64,000 bases of DNA from an uncultured Coriobacteriales bacterium (GCA_934654475.1 CAKUFZ010000010.1:1-64000), one strand, 5' to 3'. Counted from the stretch's first letter, positions 26,617 through 35,591 are shown. The notes: a model not told the origin generated them from the sequence alone. Made by a program: numbers and translations.

Positions 26617-27081
26617 ATGAAGGTGTATATCGCGGGGTTTGATGTGTTTGCCGCCGACGCAGACGTGCGGCGTGTTCGGGCGATTGAGGCTTGTCGCGCT
26701 CGTGGCTTGGTGCCCCTGCACCCGCTCGACAACGTGGCTCAGACGTCGCGGGACATCTACGAGGGCAACGTCGGCCTTATTCGCGAGGCGGATGTTGTTG
26801 TCGCGAACCTCAACCCATTCCGGGGGCCTTGCGAGCCTGATGCGGGCACGGCTTTCGAGGTGGGGTTTGCCTGCGCCCTCGACAAGCCTGTCTGGGCATA
26901 TGCCGACGACGTTTCTTCGATGCGCGAGCGCATGGGTGCGGCCGATGCGTGCGGCTACAATGTCGAGGATTTCGGCCTGCCCATGAACCTCATGCTTGCC
27001 GAATCGGTCACGCTGGTACAGGGCTCTTTTGAGGATTGCCTTGACGAGCTTGTCCGCAAGATCGACACGGCTCAATCGTAG
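26617..27081 (+). CDS. Nucleoside 2-deoxyribosyltransferase
   Basis: 154 residues from ATG 26617 (GAGG 8 bases upstream; GTG 26611 is the alternative). The sequence fits the family: KVYIAGFDVF at the start, READVVVANLNPFRGPCEPD in the middle, and the DAGTAFEVGFACAL motif with the catalytic Glu. Exchanges or hydrolyses the base of 2'-deoxynucleosides in salvage. It follows the LysR gene by 27 bp on the same strand and may be co-transcribed, without an obvious functional link. Confidence 0.88.
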   Translation: MKVYIAGFDVFAADADVRRVRAIEACRARGLVPLHPLDNVAQTSRDIYEGNVGLIREADVVVANLNPFRGPCEPDAGTAFEVGFACALDKPVWAYADDVSSMRERMGAADACGYNVEDFGLPMNLMLAESVTLVQGSFEDCLDELVRKIDTAQS

Positions 27082-27203
27082 GGATGCCCGCCGCGAGGCC
27101 GCACTTGCCGTTCATGGTAGAAGGGCGGCTCTCGAAGGCGGCAAAACTTTGCAAAACAGCGAGTTGGCTCTCGCCACTCGCTCATTTTTGATGAGGAGTG
27201 TCC

Positions 27204-27623
27204 ATGCCTGCACGTGCCAAGTCGCCTGAGGAGTTTGCGCGCGAGCTGGAGCAAGTTGCTCCCGACGTCGAGCTGCTCGGCGAGTACGCGAACGCCCGCA
27301 CGAAGGTCGCCTGCCGGTGTCGTGTATGCGGGCATGAGTGGGACGCCGTGCCAAACCACCTGCTACGCGGCGTGGGGTGTCCCGAGTGTGCAGGCACGGC
27401 CCGCGTGACGCCCGAGTCTTTTGCCGCACGAGCCGCCACCATCGCACCCGATGTCGAGCTTCTCGGTCCTTACGCGAACGCCCGCACGCGCATCGATTGC
27501 CGCTGTCGCATATGCGGCTACACCTGGTCTCCCTACCCCAAGAGCCTCCTGCAAGGCTACGGCTGCCCCGAGTGCGGCAAACGGAAGAGCCTCGAGAGCC
27601 GCCAGGCTGGCAAGTCAGAGTGA
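27204..27623 (+). CDS. Small protein with two treble-clef zinc ribbons
   Basis: 139 residues from ATG 27204 (GAGGAG 5 bases upstream). Two homologous halves: each has VAPDVELLGEYANARTKVAC or a close variant, then CRCRVCGHEW / CRCRICGYTW, then GCPEC. The Cys pairs are spaced like DUF4379-type zinc ribbons, often found near nuclease or DNA-binding modules; here they stand alone. Likely nucleic-acid binding; function unknown. Confidence 0.75.
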   Translation: MPARAKSPEEFARELEQVAPDVELLGEYANARTKVACRCRVCGHEWDAVPNHLLRGVGCPECAGTARVTPESFAARAATIAPDVELLGPYANARTRIDCRCRICGYTWSPYPKSLLQGYGCPECGKRKSLESRQAGKSE

Positions 27624-27666
27624 CGGGGGACGGGCCCGGTCCGCCATGGAGCGCACGGTCCTCGAA

Positions 27667-27976
27667 TGACGCAAAGGGACGGGTGCAATTCGTCACCCGC
27701 TGGCAGGAAATTGAGTTTCAGAGTAGTTCCGAGGGTCCCGCGGGCAGCGAAACGAGTTTCGGAGTAATGATCTCTAAACGAGGGGAGCCACTCGACTCTG
27801 CGTGGCGTCAAATTCTGTTGTTAAAACAACAGAATAGATGGCGAATGCCTCTTTCAAGCCCTCGGATCTGCCTGAAAAAGGTCCCCAGGGCGCGCAGGGG
27901 GCGTTTTGACTACTCCGAAACTCGTTTGTCTGCCAATGGGCTCGGGAAAACTACTCCCAAACTCGTTTTGCTGCCA
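27667..27976. repeat. ~310-bp structured repeat element, copy 1
   Basis: Nested inverted repeats. Outer arms GGCAGGAAATTGAGTTTC.. (27702) and ..CCCAAACTCGTTTTGCTGCC (ending 27975). Inner arms AAACGAGTTTCGGAGTA (27750-27766) and TACTCCGAAACTCGTTT (27911-27927). Apical palindrome ATTCTGTTGTT-aa-AACAACAGAAT (27812-27835). It lies between the 3' ends of the zinc-ribbon and MerR genes. The second copy is at 37424-37732. Confidence 0.92.
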
Positions 27977-28102
27977 TTTGGGTCTGCTTTCACAGGGCTT
28001 GCGAGCCTGTTGGCCCTTCAAATTACCGGCAGGGATGTGATGAATGGGGGCATGCTCTGCCAAGAGGCCGCGTGCCTAAAGTGCACAGACGGGGAACCTG
28101 CT

Positions 28103-28960
28103 TTACCCCAACCTCGCCAGCTCTAGCCGCCCCTTCAGCCCCGTTGCCTCCACGGGCACGTACAGCCGTGTGTAGACTTTGCCGCGCACGGGCAGAACGC
28201 ACGGGGCCACGATGGCGCCGGATTGGCGCAGGCCATGTGCGAGCAGGAAGTCGGCGATGCGCGTGCGCACGGTGCCGCCTCGGTCGAAGCCCGGGATCTT
28301 GTCCTCGTCGTCGGAGTACGGCAGGCTCACGCACACGCAACCGAGGAATCGTGCCGGCTCTTCGTCCACCAGGTCCAAGTCGGGCATGAGATCGCGGTAT
28401 CGCGCGGGAATGGCGCGGCCCCAGCGTGTTTCGACCTGGGCGGGATTGCTTGCGTCCACGTCGAGCACGGCGGCGAACGATGAGACGGGCATGCCCTCTA
28501 GCAGGGAGTCTTGTGCGCGGTTCGCCACAAACCTGTCGTAGCCGCCTTCGCAGCCATCGTAATAGATAAGCCACTCGTCGGCTCTCTCAAGGCGCGGCGC
28601 CGCATTGGGATGAGCCACCACCTCACGGAGCAGGGCGAATCTCTCATGGGCGGCCTGTGCCCACTTGAGCTGGACCTCGCTGCGCGCGAGGCAGTCGTCG
28701 ACGAACCCCCGGGCGTCGACCGGGTCGTCCACCAACGTCTCTTTTGCATGTTGCACCTGGTAGCCGGCGTTTTTGAGCATCACGCACTCAACGACGCGGA
28801 ACACGTCGGCATTGGAATAGGTGCGATAGTTCGATTCTGGGTCGCGTTGGGGGCTTACCAGGCCGAGCTGCTCGTAGTAACGCAGCGTTCCGCGCGATAT
28901 GCCAAGCGCCGACATCAAGACGTTGGTGCTGTACGACTTCCCCTGTGCGCTGTCTTGCAT
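28103..28960 (-). CDS. MerR-family regulator with effector-binding domain
   Basis: 285 residues from ATG 28960. N-terminal MerR HTH: YSTNVLMSALGISRGTLRYY, EQLGLVSPQRDPESNYRTYS. A helical linker follows, and from about residue 140 a GyrI-like effector domain. It follows the flavoprotein gene at 29097 on the same strand with a 136-bp gap, so it may be its regulator or co-transcribed with it. Confidence 0.88.
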   Translation of the reverse strand: MQDSAQGKSYSTNVLMSALGISRGTLRYYEQLGLVSPQRDPESNYRTYSNADVFRVVECVMLKNAGYQVQHAKETLVDDPVDARGFVDDCLARSEVQLKWAQAAHERFALLREVVAHPNAAPRLERADEWLIYYDGCEGGYDRFVANRAQDSLLEGMPVSSFAAVLDVDASNPAQVETRWGRAIPARYRDLMPDLDLVDEEPARFLGCVCVSLPYSDDEDKIPGFDRGGTVRTRIADFLLAHGLRQSGAIVAPCVLPVRGKVYTRLYVPVEATGLKGRLELARLG

Positions 28961-29096
28961 GACGTCCCCTCAAGTTGCCTGCCGTGTCGTCTCATGCGAA
29001 AGCGGCGGGCCCCGCGTTGGCAGGACTCGCCGCTGCTTGCATCAAACTGTAGCGCAACTGGGGAGAGGTTGCGGCACCCGTTTTAGGGTGTTCGGG

Positions 29097-30680
29097 CTAT
29101 GCGACGCCCTTTGCAGCGTTCTCGCCGGCAATCTTGCCGAAGACCAGGCACTCGCCCACGTTGCCGGTGCCCTGGTAGTAGAACGCGTTCACGCCACCGA
29201 GCTCACCGGCGCTGAACAGGTTGGGAATCGGCTGGCCGTCGGTTCCCATGACCTGGGCTTTGGCGTTGCGGCGCGGGCCGCCCTGGGTGTTGAGCATTGC
29301 AGGCTGCAGGGGCAGGGCGTAGAGCGTTCCCTCAAAGGCGCGCATGGTCTCGGCGGGACGGTCGTACTCGATGTCCTCGCCGCTCTCGGCATAGCCGTTG
29401 AAGCGCGTGATGGTCTTGGCGAGGATGTCGGGATCTGCGCCGATAGCCTCGGCCAGGCCGGCTGCGTCGTCTGCGGAGACGATCTTCTCGTCAACGTTGG
29501 CGGGCAGCTTGCCAAGCTCCTCGAGCAGGGCCTTCTGCTCCTCGTCGAACACCATCCAGGGGCGGTAGCACTGGTTGGGGATGCGCCAGGTGCCGTGGCT
29601 GTACACGTGACCGTGGCGGTCGATATAGTCCTCGCGGAAGAAGCGCGAGCCGTCTTCGGCCACGCAGATGAGGGCGCCGTGCGTCGCGGGCTCAAAGCCG
29701 CTCGACATGAAGAGCTGGCAGCGCTCGCCTTCCTCGACCTCGTAGGAGTTGGCACCGAGCATGCCCAGGCCCTCGTAGTTGTGCATGTGCCACAGGTCCG
29801 CGCCGACCTCGATGCCCATGCGCACGCCGTCGCCGAAGTTGTGCAGGCCGCCGATGGGGGCCATGCGCGGGATGCCCAGGTAGTCCTGGATCATCTGCTT
29901 GTTGCACTCGAAACCGCCGCAAGCCAGGACAACGCCGGAGTTCGCGCCGATGCGCAGCTCGGAGCCCTCGTGCTCGATGACGGCGCCCAGGATTGCCTTG
30001 GTCTGGGGGTCCTGAATGAGGTGCTTGGCGGGCGACTCGAGCCACACGGTGATGTTTTCGGTCTGGCTCTCGACGCCGCCCTGCACGGTGGCGTACATGA
30101 AGCCGTCGAAGCACACGTCGTGCGCGGTCACTGCGTCGACCGACTCGGCGTCCTCAAGCTCGGGGTACTCGGGGCACACCCACTCGTAGATGGCTGCGAT
30201 GTCCAGGCCTGCCGTGGGGCCGTCGTTCTTGTGCTCGGCGGCGTACTCGCTCCAGATGCAGGGCTCCTCTGCGCCCAGCTCGCGGAAGATGTCGGGCGTG
30301 GTGGCTAGGCCCTCGGCGTAGGTGCGCACGACCTCGTCGTCCTGGTCCATCTTCCAGCCGAGGTTGTGCAGATAGCGCTCGAGCGAGTCGACGTTCTCGG
30401 TGTACATGGCGATCTGGCCGCAGAAGCGGGAGTTGCCGCCCTCTTCGCCTTCGGGGGCAGAGTCGACGAGCAGGACCTTCGCGCCGTTCTTGGCTGCGTA
30501 GAAGGCGGCAGTGCCACCGGCGGCACCGTAACCGATGACGACGACGTCATACGTCTCGTCGAATCCGGCTGCCTCATCGGCGAGGGCGGCCGTTGTCAAT
30601 GTGGCTCCAGCGGCCAGCGCGGCGGTTCCGCCTGCTGCGGCGATGAAGCTACGACGGGTGACAGAAGCGTTGGAAGACAT
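29097..30680 (-). CDS. Tat-exported FAD flavoprotein (KstD/fumarate-reductase-like)
   Basis: 527 residues from ATG 30680 (AAGGAGG upstream). Tat signal SVTRRSFIAAAGGTAALAAG. FAD Rossmann YDVVVIGYGAAGGTAAFYAA at about 44-63. The C-terminal part (LNTQGGPRRNAKAQVM, then PNLFSAGELGGVNAFYYQGT) resembles 3-ketosteroid-dehydrogenase-like flavoproteins more than the other paralogues here. No FMN domain. Regulator candidates: the downstream MerR gene; three matching GGCTA-N3-TAGCC dyads lie upstream. Confidence 0.9.
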   Translation of the reverse strand: MSSNASVTRRSFIAAAGGTAALAAGATLTTAALADEAAGFDETYDVVVIGYGAAGGTAAFYAAKNGAKVLLVDSAPEGEEGGNSRFCGQIAMYTENVDSLERYLHNLGWKMDQDDEVVRTYAEGLATTPDIFRELGAEEPCIWSEYAAEHKNDGPTAGLDIAAIYEWVCPEYPELEDAESVDAVTAHDVCFDGFMYATVQGGVESQTENITVWLESPAKHLIQDPQTKAILGAVIEHEGSELRIGANSGVVLACGGFECNKQMIQDYLGIPRMAPIGGLHNFGDGVRMGIEVGADLWHMHNYEGLGMLGANSYEVEEGERCQLFMSSGFEPATHGALICVAEDGSRFFREDYIDRHGHVYSHGTWRIPNQCYRPWMVFDEEQKALLEELGKLPANVDEKIVSADDAAGLAEAIGADPDILAKTITRFNGYAESGEDIEYDRPAETMRAFEGTLYALPLQPAMLNTQGGPRRNAKAQVMGTDGQPIPNLFSAGELGGVNAFYYQGTGNVGECLVFGKIAGENAAKGVA

Positions 30681-30786
30681 GTGGTACCTCCTTGGCTCGT
30701 GCTCTTGCGCCTTGCTCGCCCCTCAGCGTGCATTGGCAAGAGCGTTTCGGATGCCCCTTCGCATCCGGCTGACTCCAGCGTGTTTC

Positions 30787-30923
30787 GGCTAAACTAGCCA
30801 AGTCAAGAAGAAAAAAGATGCCTGGTAGATATGGACGTCTGCTATTCAAGCCCCGCCTGGGTCGGCTACGGTAGCCAAGGGGCGGTGCGCAAAACCGCCA
30901 AGCCCGGCTACGCTAGCCGGGCT
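30787..30923. promoter_or_regulatory. Three GGCTA-N3-TAGCC dyads
   Basis: Copies at 30787-30799 (spacer aac), 30865-30877 (cgg) and 30906-30918 (cgc); the last is extended to an AGCCCGGCTA / TAGCCGGGCT hairpin. All lie upstream of the flavoprotein start at 30680, and the variable 3-bp spacer with invariant arms is what an operator array would show. A CCTGGTAGAT motif sits at 30821. Confidence 0.65.
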
Positions 30924-30995
30924 GATGTGGGCACGTGCGGAGACTTTCAGAAGTATGCAGCTGTTGTCTTATGGCATGGGCTTGAAGTCTGACTA

Positions 30996-31059
30996 TAAGA
31001 CTTTCTAAGAGAAATTAAGCACTTCTAAGTACTCTTAAGAACTTTTAAGCGATACTAAG
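30996..31059 (+). repeat. Seven TAAG motifs at exact 10-bp spacing
   Basis: TAAG begins at 30996, 31006, 31016, 31026, 31036, 31046 and 31056, with unrelated bases between. The last copy ends 29 bp before the start codon of the AAA ATPase gene. The spacing puts every motif on nearly the same helix face. Confidence 0.95.
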
Positions 31060-31088
31060 AGGGCGGTGTCGAGCGAAGGGATGAGACT

Positions 31089-32186
31089 ATGGAGTTTGAA
31101 AACCCGTTTACGCCGAGCTTCGGCGAGATACCAGCGCATCTTGCCGGGCGTCAACAAATCATTCGTGACGTCGAGCGCGCTTTCGTGAGTGAGAGGCGTC
31201 GTCCGGAGTTGACGACGCTCTTTTCTGGTGCACGAGGGACGGGCAAGACGGCACTCTTGTCTGTTCTTGCACACAAGGCGCAAGCAAACGGCTGGATCGT
31301 TGTTGGAACAACGGCTCTGCCTGGAATGCTCGATGATATTGAGATTGGACTCAAGCGCGCAGCATCCCATTTGCTCGATGGTTCCCCTGTCAGGCATATA
31401 ACCGGTTTTGAAATCGCCCCTATCGGCTCCATCTCGTTTGAAGGTTCCGGCGAGTTCAAGAGCAACTGGCGATATCGTATGACGGACATGCTCCAAGCAA
31501 TCAACGATGTTGGCACGGGCGTGGTCATAACTGTTGACGAAATTGACCCCACCCTGCCCGAGATGATTGAGCTCGCGGCGGTCTATCAGCATTTTGTGCG
31601 CGAGGAGCGCAAGGTCGCCTTGCTTATGGCGGGGCTACCCAACAACGTGTCGTCCCTGCTTAATGACAAAACGGTGTCGTTTCTCCGCCGTGCACAGAGG
31701 TTCAATCTGGGGCGCATTGCAGATTGCGATGTGAGGGAGGCTTTGGTCAAAACAATTCAGGAGAATGGGCGTGAGCCTTCGGAAGAGGGGCTGAGCAGGG
31801 CCATTGCGAGCATAAGCGGTTTCCCGTTTCTCATGCAGCTTGTAGGCTATCGCTCGTGGGATGTTGACCCCGAACAGACGTGCATTACGGATGCGGCTTT
31901 CGATATGGGAATCGACCTTGCGCGCAACGAGCTTGAAGTCCGCGTTCTTGAGGCAACACTCCGTGAGCTCTCGCCCGAAGATGTCCGCTTCGCCACTGCC
32001 ATGCTTGAGGATGATGACGAATCGGAGATATCCGATCTGGTTAAGCGCCTTGAGAGGTCGTCTGCTCAGGTTGGGCAGTACCGCCGTCGCTTGATTGACG
32101 CAGGCGTAATTGGAGAGCGCGGCCGCGGCCGCGTGGCCTTTGAACTTCCGTACTTTAGGGAGTACCTTGCGAGTAAGGTGGGTTAG
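31089..32186 (+). CDS. AAA ATPase, ORC/Cdc6- or STAND-like, with C-terminal winged helix
   Basis: 365 residues from ATG 31089 (GAAGGGATGAG upstream). Opens with NPFTPSFGEIPAHLAGR, a motif of a widespread but uncharacterised actinobacterial ATPase family. Walker A FSGARGTGKTALLSVL at about 45-60, Walker B VVITVDEIDPTLPEM near 145-158. The C-terminal ~80 residues (LSPEDVRFATAMLEDDDESE, SAQVGQYRRRLIDAGVIGE) look like a winged helix, so DNA binding is likely. A phased TAAG array lies directly upstream and is a candidate binding site for this protein. Cellular role unknown. Confidence 0.82.
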   Translation: MEFENPFTPSFGEIPAHLAGRQQIIRDVERAFVSERRRPELTTLFSGARGTGKTALLSVLAHKAQANGWIVVGTTALPGMLDDIEIGLKRAASHLLDGSPVRHITGFEIAPIGSISFEGSGEFKSNWRYRMTDMLQAINDVGTGVVITVDEIDPTLPEMIELAAVYQHFVREERKVALLMAGLPNNVSSLLNDKTVSFLRRAQRFNLGRIADCDVREALVKTIQENGREPSEEGLSRAIASISGFPFLMQLVGYRSWDVDPEQTCITDAAFDMGIDLARNELEVRVLEATLRELSPEDVRFATAMLEDDDESEISDLVKRLERSSAQVGQYRRRLIDAGVIGERGRGRVAFELPYFREYLASKVG

Positions 32187-32319
32187 AAGAGGATGGAAAC
32201 CCTGCAGTGAAAAGCGTGCTTGTGCTCGCTATTTGAGCACTTACGCCCTTTGCGATAGCCTTAGAACTTCAACTTGTTATTCGCCGCTTGTAGGGGCGGG
32301 GGCAGGCGGGGTGTGACGT

Positions 32320-33387
32320 TTAGCGCGCCAGCGTTGCCCCCATGGTTTCGAGGAACTCGAACCGCTGGGATGCCGTGAGATTTTCGATGGGCGGGCAGAT
32401 GCGTGCGTGAAGGGACTGCTCGTCTTCGCGCAGGGGGTTGCGCACGATTGCCTCGAAATCGGCCGACTTGGCCACGTACAGGTCGTAGTCGCAGGCGTTT
32501 TCGTACAGGAAACCGTCAAGGCGGCTGCGCGCGCCTGCGCCCAGGCCAAGCACGTCGGTGCCTGCGCGCATGAGCGGATCGAACACGCCCGACGCCGGGG
32601 CGAGTCCCGACTTGGTAAAGTCACCAGGTGCAATCTCGGTATAGCCTCGCTCCCCGAGAATACGTTGTGCCTGTTCGTAGAGGGCGCGACGGGTTTCCGG
32701 CGAGGGCAGGGGAGCGGCAGGGACGTCTCCCTGCGCCGTGTTTGCCTCACCGGTCTTGAGGGCCCACGCCTTGTCGCTTGCGGCATCTACCAGGGGCCTG
32801 ATGCTGATCTGGGGCGCATCGACGCCTGCCAGGGTGAGAAGCGTGCGCTTCCAGCTTGCTGCGGTCTGTCCCGGGATGCCGTACAACACCTCGAAGTCCA
32901 CGTTAGCCATGTGGAACTTTTCAAGGAAAAGGAGCGCGTTTTGAAGCTGCTCGCGGCTATGGTGGGCCCCGAGCGCGCTGAGCTCGGCATCGTCGCAGGA
33001 CAGCGCTGCGAGGTTGACGCGCGTGATGCCGCAGCTCGTCCAGTCGGTGAGGCTAGGCGTACACACGGTGAGAGGCTCCACATCAATGGAAATCTCTGCG
33101 CCCGGTACCAAGTTGAGCGTTTTTTTAATCTGTCGCACCAGGTGACAGACCTTGTCGGCACTCATGATGCTTGCCCCACCCGAGAGACGCACGGCCGAAA
33201 CGGGTCGCGCGCATACCTCGTCGTCGAGAGAGGCGAGCTCAGCCTCCAGTGCGTCCACGTAGGCGGCCTTCGCGGCATGGTTGCCCGTGAATGGGCGGCT
33301 CGGGCCGTACTTGGGCGTAGACAGCGTGAAGGGAAACGCCACATCAACGATGAGCTTGTCAGTAGCAGGGGCAATGCATGCATCCAT
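32320..33387 (-). CDS. HemW-like radical SAM protein lacking the cluster cysteines
   Basis: About 355 residues from ATG 33387 (an in-frame TTG at 33420 is less likely; neither has a strong ribosome site). The fold is recognisably HemW/HemN-like: PVSAVRLSGGASIMSADKVC (glycine-rich strand), EISIDVEPLTV, GITRVNLAALSCDD, DFEVLYGIPGQTAASWKRTL, and a C-terminal GLGAGARSRLDGF. Where HemW has PFCxxxCxYC this protein has AFPFTLSTPKYG, so all three cysteines that hold the [4Fe-4S] cluster are absent. It cannot do canonical radical SAM chemistry. It could be a heme-binding or carrier paralogue, or a decaying gene. No frameshift or internal stop is present. Confidence 0.8.
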   Translation of the reverse strand: MDACIAPATDKLIVDVAFPFTLSTPKYGPSRPFTGNHAAKAAYVDALEAELASLDDEVCARPVSAVRLSGGASIMSADKVCHLVRQIKKTLNLVPGAEISIDVEPLTVCTPSLTDWTSCGITRVNLAALSCDDAELSALGAHHSREQLQNALLFLEKFHMANVDFEVLYGIPGQTAASWKRTLLTLAGVDAPQISIRPLVDAASDKAWALKTGEANTAQGDVPAAPLPSPETRRALYEQAQRILGERGYTEIAPGDFTKSGLAPASGVFDPLMRAGTDVLGLGAGARSRLDGFLYENACDYDLYVAKSADFEAIVRNPLREDEQSLHARICPPIENLTASQRFEFLETMGATLAR

Positions 33388-33430
33388 GGTGTGCGTCCAA
33401 TCGAAACGAGGCAATCGCAATCAAGAAGAA

Positions 33431-33464
33431 AAGCCCCGCCCGCCAAAAAGCCGCGCGGGCGGGG
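33431..33464 (-). terminator. Terminator of the flavoprotein gene at 33639
   Basis: AGCCCCGCCCGC / GCGGGCGGGGCT stem; on the minus strand it is followed by TTTTCTTCTT. Confidence 0.75.
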
Positions 33465-33489
33465 CTCCAATCAATCGTACATCAGCTCA

Positions 33490-33631
33490 GCGGACGAGGT
33501 TCCGCAACCCACTAAAAGCAGGTTCTCACGCGCAAGGCGTCGGGAGGCGACGTGTACTGGAGTACTCTAGCTTCCCGACACGGAGCGTTCTTTGCGACGA
33601 GCCCCGTGGAACGCGGCGGACGAGGTTCCGC
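33490..33631. repeat. 16-bp direct repeat GCGGACGAGGTTCCGC, 126 bp apart
   Basis: Perfect copies at 33490-33505 and 33616-33631. Each is itself a hairpin (GCGGA / TCCGC). The stretch between holds a CGTCGGGA / TCCCGACA inverted pair. All of it lies just past the stop of the flavoprotein gene. Confidence 0.8.
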
Positions 33632-33638
33632 GGCATCC

Positions 33639-35591
33639 TTACAACTGGCCGACGGTGTGGCCGGCGAGCCAGCCGTGCGTCATGGCCATACCCACCGAGT
33701 TGCCGGCGAAGGGCGTGGAGTAGCCGAAGCCGTAGCGGCCGCCCAGGCAGTTGCCAGCGGCGTACAGGCCCTTAATCTTCGTCCAGTCGGTCTTGAGGAC
33801 GTTCTGGGCGGCGTCGGTCATAAGGCCGCTCATCGTGACCATCATGGGGCTGGTGGAGTGAGAAGTGCTGCTCGTGCCGCCGTAGAACGGGGGCGTGTCG
33901 ATCGGCACCATGTAGGCCTTGTCCTTGCCGTAATCGGTGTCGCCGTCCTCGGATGCGCACAGCTCGTTGTAGTGAGCGATGCTGTCGAGGAAGTTCTGCT
34001 TGGCCTCATCGGCGTAACCGAGCATGTCGGCCAGCTCCTCGAGCGTGTTGGCGGCGTACACCGTGCCGCCCATCATTTTGCGCTCGGCCAGGTTGGCGCC
34101 GACGACGAAGCCGCCCTCGGGGTTGCCCACCTCAACGGCGTTCATGCCGGCCTCGAGCTGGACCATGTAGTCGTCCATGCCGAAGTTGGGCGCGCCGTGA
34201 TCGAGCGGGGCCGAACCCACGGTCTGCTTCCAGTTGGCGTCGGTCACATAGCAGGACAGACCGGCCGGCTGGCGCAGGCAGACAGCCTGCAGCTGGGCGA
34301 TGGCGCCCTCGTTGCAGAAACGCTTGCCCTCGGAGTTGAGCGTGAGCAGCGGGCAGGTGCCCCAGGGGCCGCTTGCGCCGCCGCCGATGGCCATCCAACC
34401 GCGGGGAGTCGGCTCGATCATGCCGCCGGCCCAGATGCCCATCTTGTGGCCGGCACCGGAGCGCGAACCGGCGCTTGCCCAATCCTCAGCCGTTGCGCCG
34501 GCGCGCTCGCCCCACTCCATGCCCTCGTTCAGCAGGGCCCAGCACATCTTGGGGTCGCCGATGTAGTCGCCGGCGCACAGGATGACGCCCTTGGCGGCGT
34601 TGAACTGCACATAGTTGCCGTCAGCGTCGGTGGCGATGAGGCCCGTCACGTCGCCGGCCTCGTTCTGCACAAGCTCGACGCCGGTGTGCTCGAAGTACCA
34701 GGTAGCGCCGTTCTCCTCGGTGTACTGCTTGATGTACTTGTGCACGAACTCGATGTCGTTGCCGTGGTAGCCATAGAACTGGGCGTTGCAAGGCCAGGTC
34801 TTGTAGCCGCCGCACTCGATGGGGTACTCCACGTTGGCGCCCGACCATGCGGCCTGCGTGTTGCACAGCGGGTAGTCGAACATGTTGGACATGTCGAATT
34901 CGCCCTCGTCGGCCACGGGCTCGCCGTCAATCACCACGAGCGTGCCGGTGAGATGCACGTTGGAGTCGTTGGCCTTGCGCTCCTCCTCGTAGGAGTCGTA
35001 GACCTCCTTGTAGCGGTCGAACATGGCGCCGGAATTCTGCACGAACGCCTTGATGATGTCAGGGTTCACGCGGCCAGCGGCACGCTTGCAGAACTCGGCG
35101 GCAATCTCGCCGGTGTTGTAGGGGCCGAAGCCGCGATCGATAAGGAACTGCGAGTTGACATGGCCGATATCCTCGCCGTACCAGCCGCCCATGTTAGCGC
35201 CGGTGCCGTCGAGGTCAACGAAGGCGCTCCAAGGCTGCTGTTCGACGGTGGCTACGGTGCAGCCCTCGTCCACGGCGCCCAACGTGGCCATGAGGCCGGC
35301 GTGGCCGCCGCCCAGCACGACGACGTCGACGTCGTAGGTCTGGGTGATCTGGTCCTCGGCGATCTCGGGCTTGGTGCCCAGCCAGTCGCCCGGGCCGCAG
35401 TAGCCCTTGACGCGACCGTCATCGGTGGTCTCGGCGGAAGCGTAGACGACCTCTTTGGCGGGACCGCCGGGGCCACCGCCGGGGCCACCGGCAGCAAAGG
35501 CGGAGGTTGCAAAGGCGGAGGCTGCGGCGATGCCCGCAGTGGCCGTTGCAGCGCTGGTCAGGAAGGCGCGACGCGAAACGGTCTTGCTCAT
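33639..35591 (-). CDS. Tat-exported FAD flavoprotein, fumarate-reductase-like
   Basis: 650 residues from ATG 35591 (AAAGGATG upstream). Tat signal TVSRRAFLTSAATATAGIAA, then a Gly/Pro-rich linker (GGPGGGPGGP) after the cleavage region. FAD Rossmann DVVVLGGGHAGLMATLGAVD at about 89-108. C-terminal FAD block KGLYAAGNCLGGRYGFGYST, then AGNSVGMAMTHGWLAGH. Longer than its paralogues because of an insert around residues 140-290. No FMN motif. Divergent partner: the LuxR gene at 35804, with phased CGTTKAG repeats between. Confidence 0.9.
   Translation of the reverse strand: MSKTVSRRAFLTSAATATAGIAAASAFATSAFAAGGPGGGPGGPAKEVVYASAETTDDGRVKGYCGPGDWLGTKPEIAEDQITQTYDVDVVVLGGGHAGLMATLGAVDEGCTVATVEQQPWSAFVDLDGTGANMGGWYGEDIGHVNSQFLIDRGFGPYNTGEIAAEFCKRAAGRVNPDIIKAFVQNSGAMFDRYKEVYDSYEEERKANDSNVHLTGTLVVIDGEPVADEGEFDMSNMFDYPLCNTQAAWSGANVEYPIECGGYKTWPCNAQFYGYHGNDIEFVHKYIKQYTEENGATWYFEHTGVELVQNEAGDVTGLIATDADGNYVQFNAAKGVILCAGDYIGDPKMCWALLNEGMEWGERAGATAEDWASAGSRSGAGHKMGIWAGGMIEPTPRGWMAIGGGASGPWGTCPLLTLNSEGKRFCNEGAIAQLQAVCLRQPAGLSCYVTDANWKQTVGSAPLDHGAPNFGMDDYMVQLEAGMNAVEVGNPEGGFVVGANLAERKMMGGTVYAANTLEELADMLGYADEAKQNFLDSIAHYNELCASEDGDTDYGKDKAYMVPIDTPPFYGGTSSTSHSTSPMMVTMSGLMTDAAQNVLKTDWTKIKGLYAAGNCLGGRYGFGYSTPFAGNSVGMAMTHGWLAGHTVGQL

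Noticed and set aside
30996..31059. Phased TAAG run as a CRISPR array
   Set aside because: Repeat unit is only 4 conserved bases in 10, far too short, and no cas gene is present.
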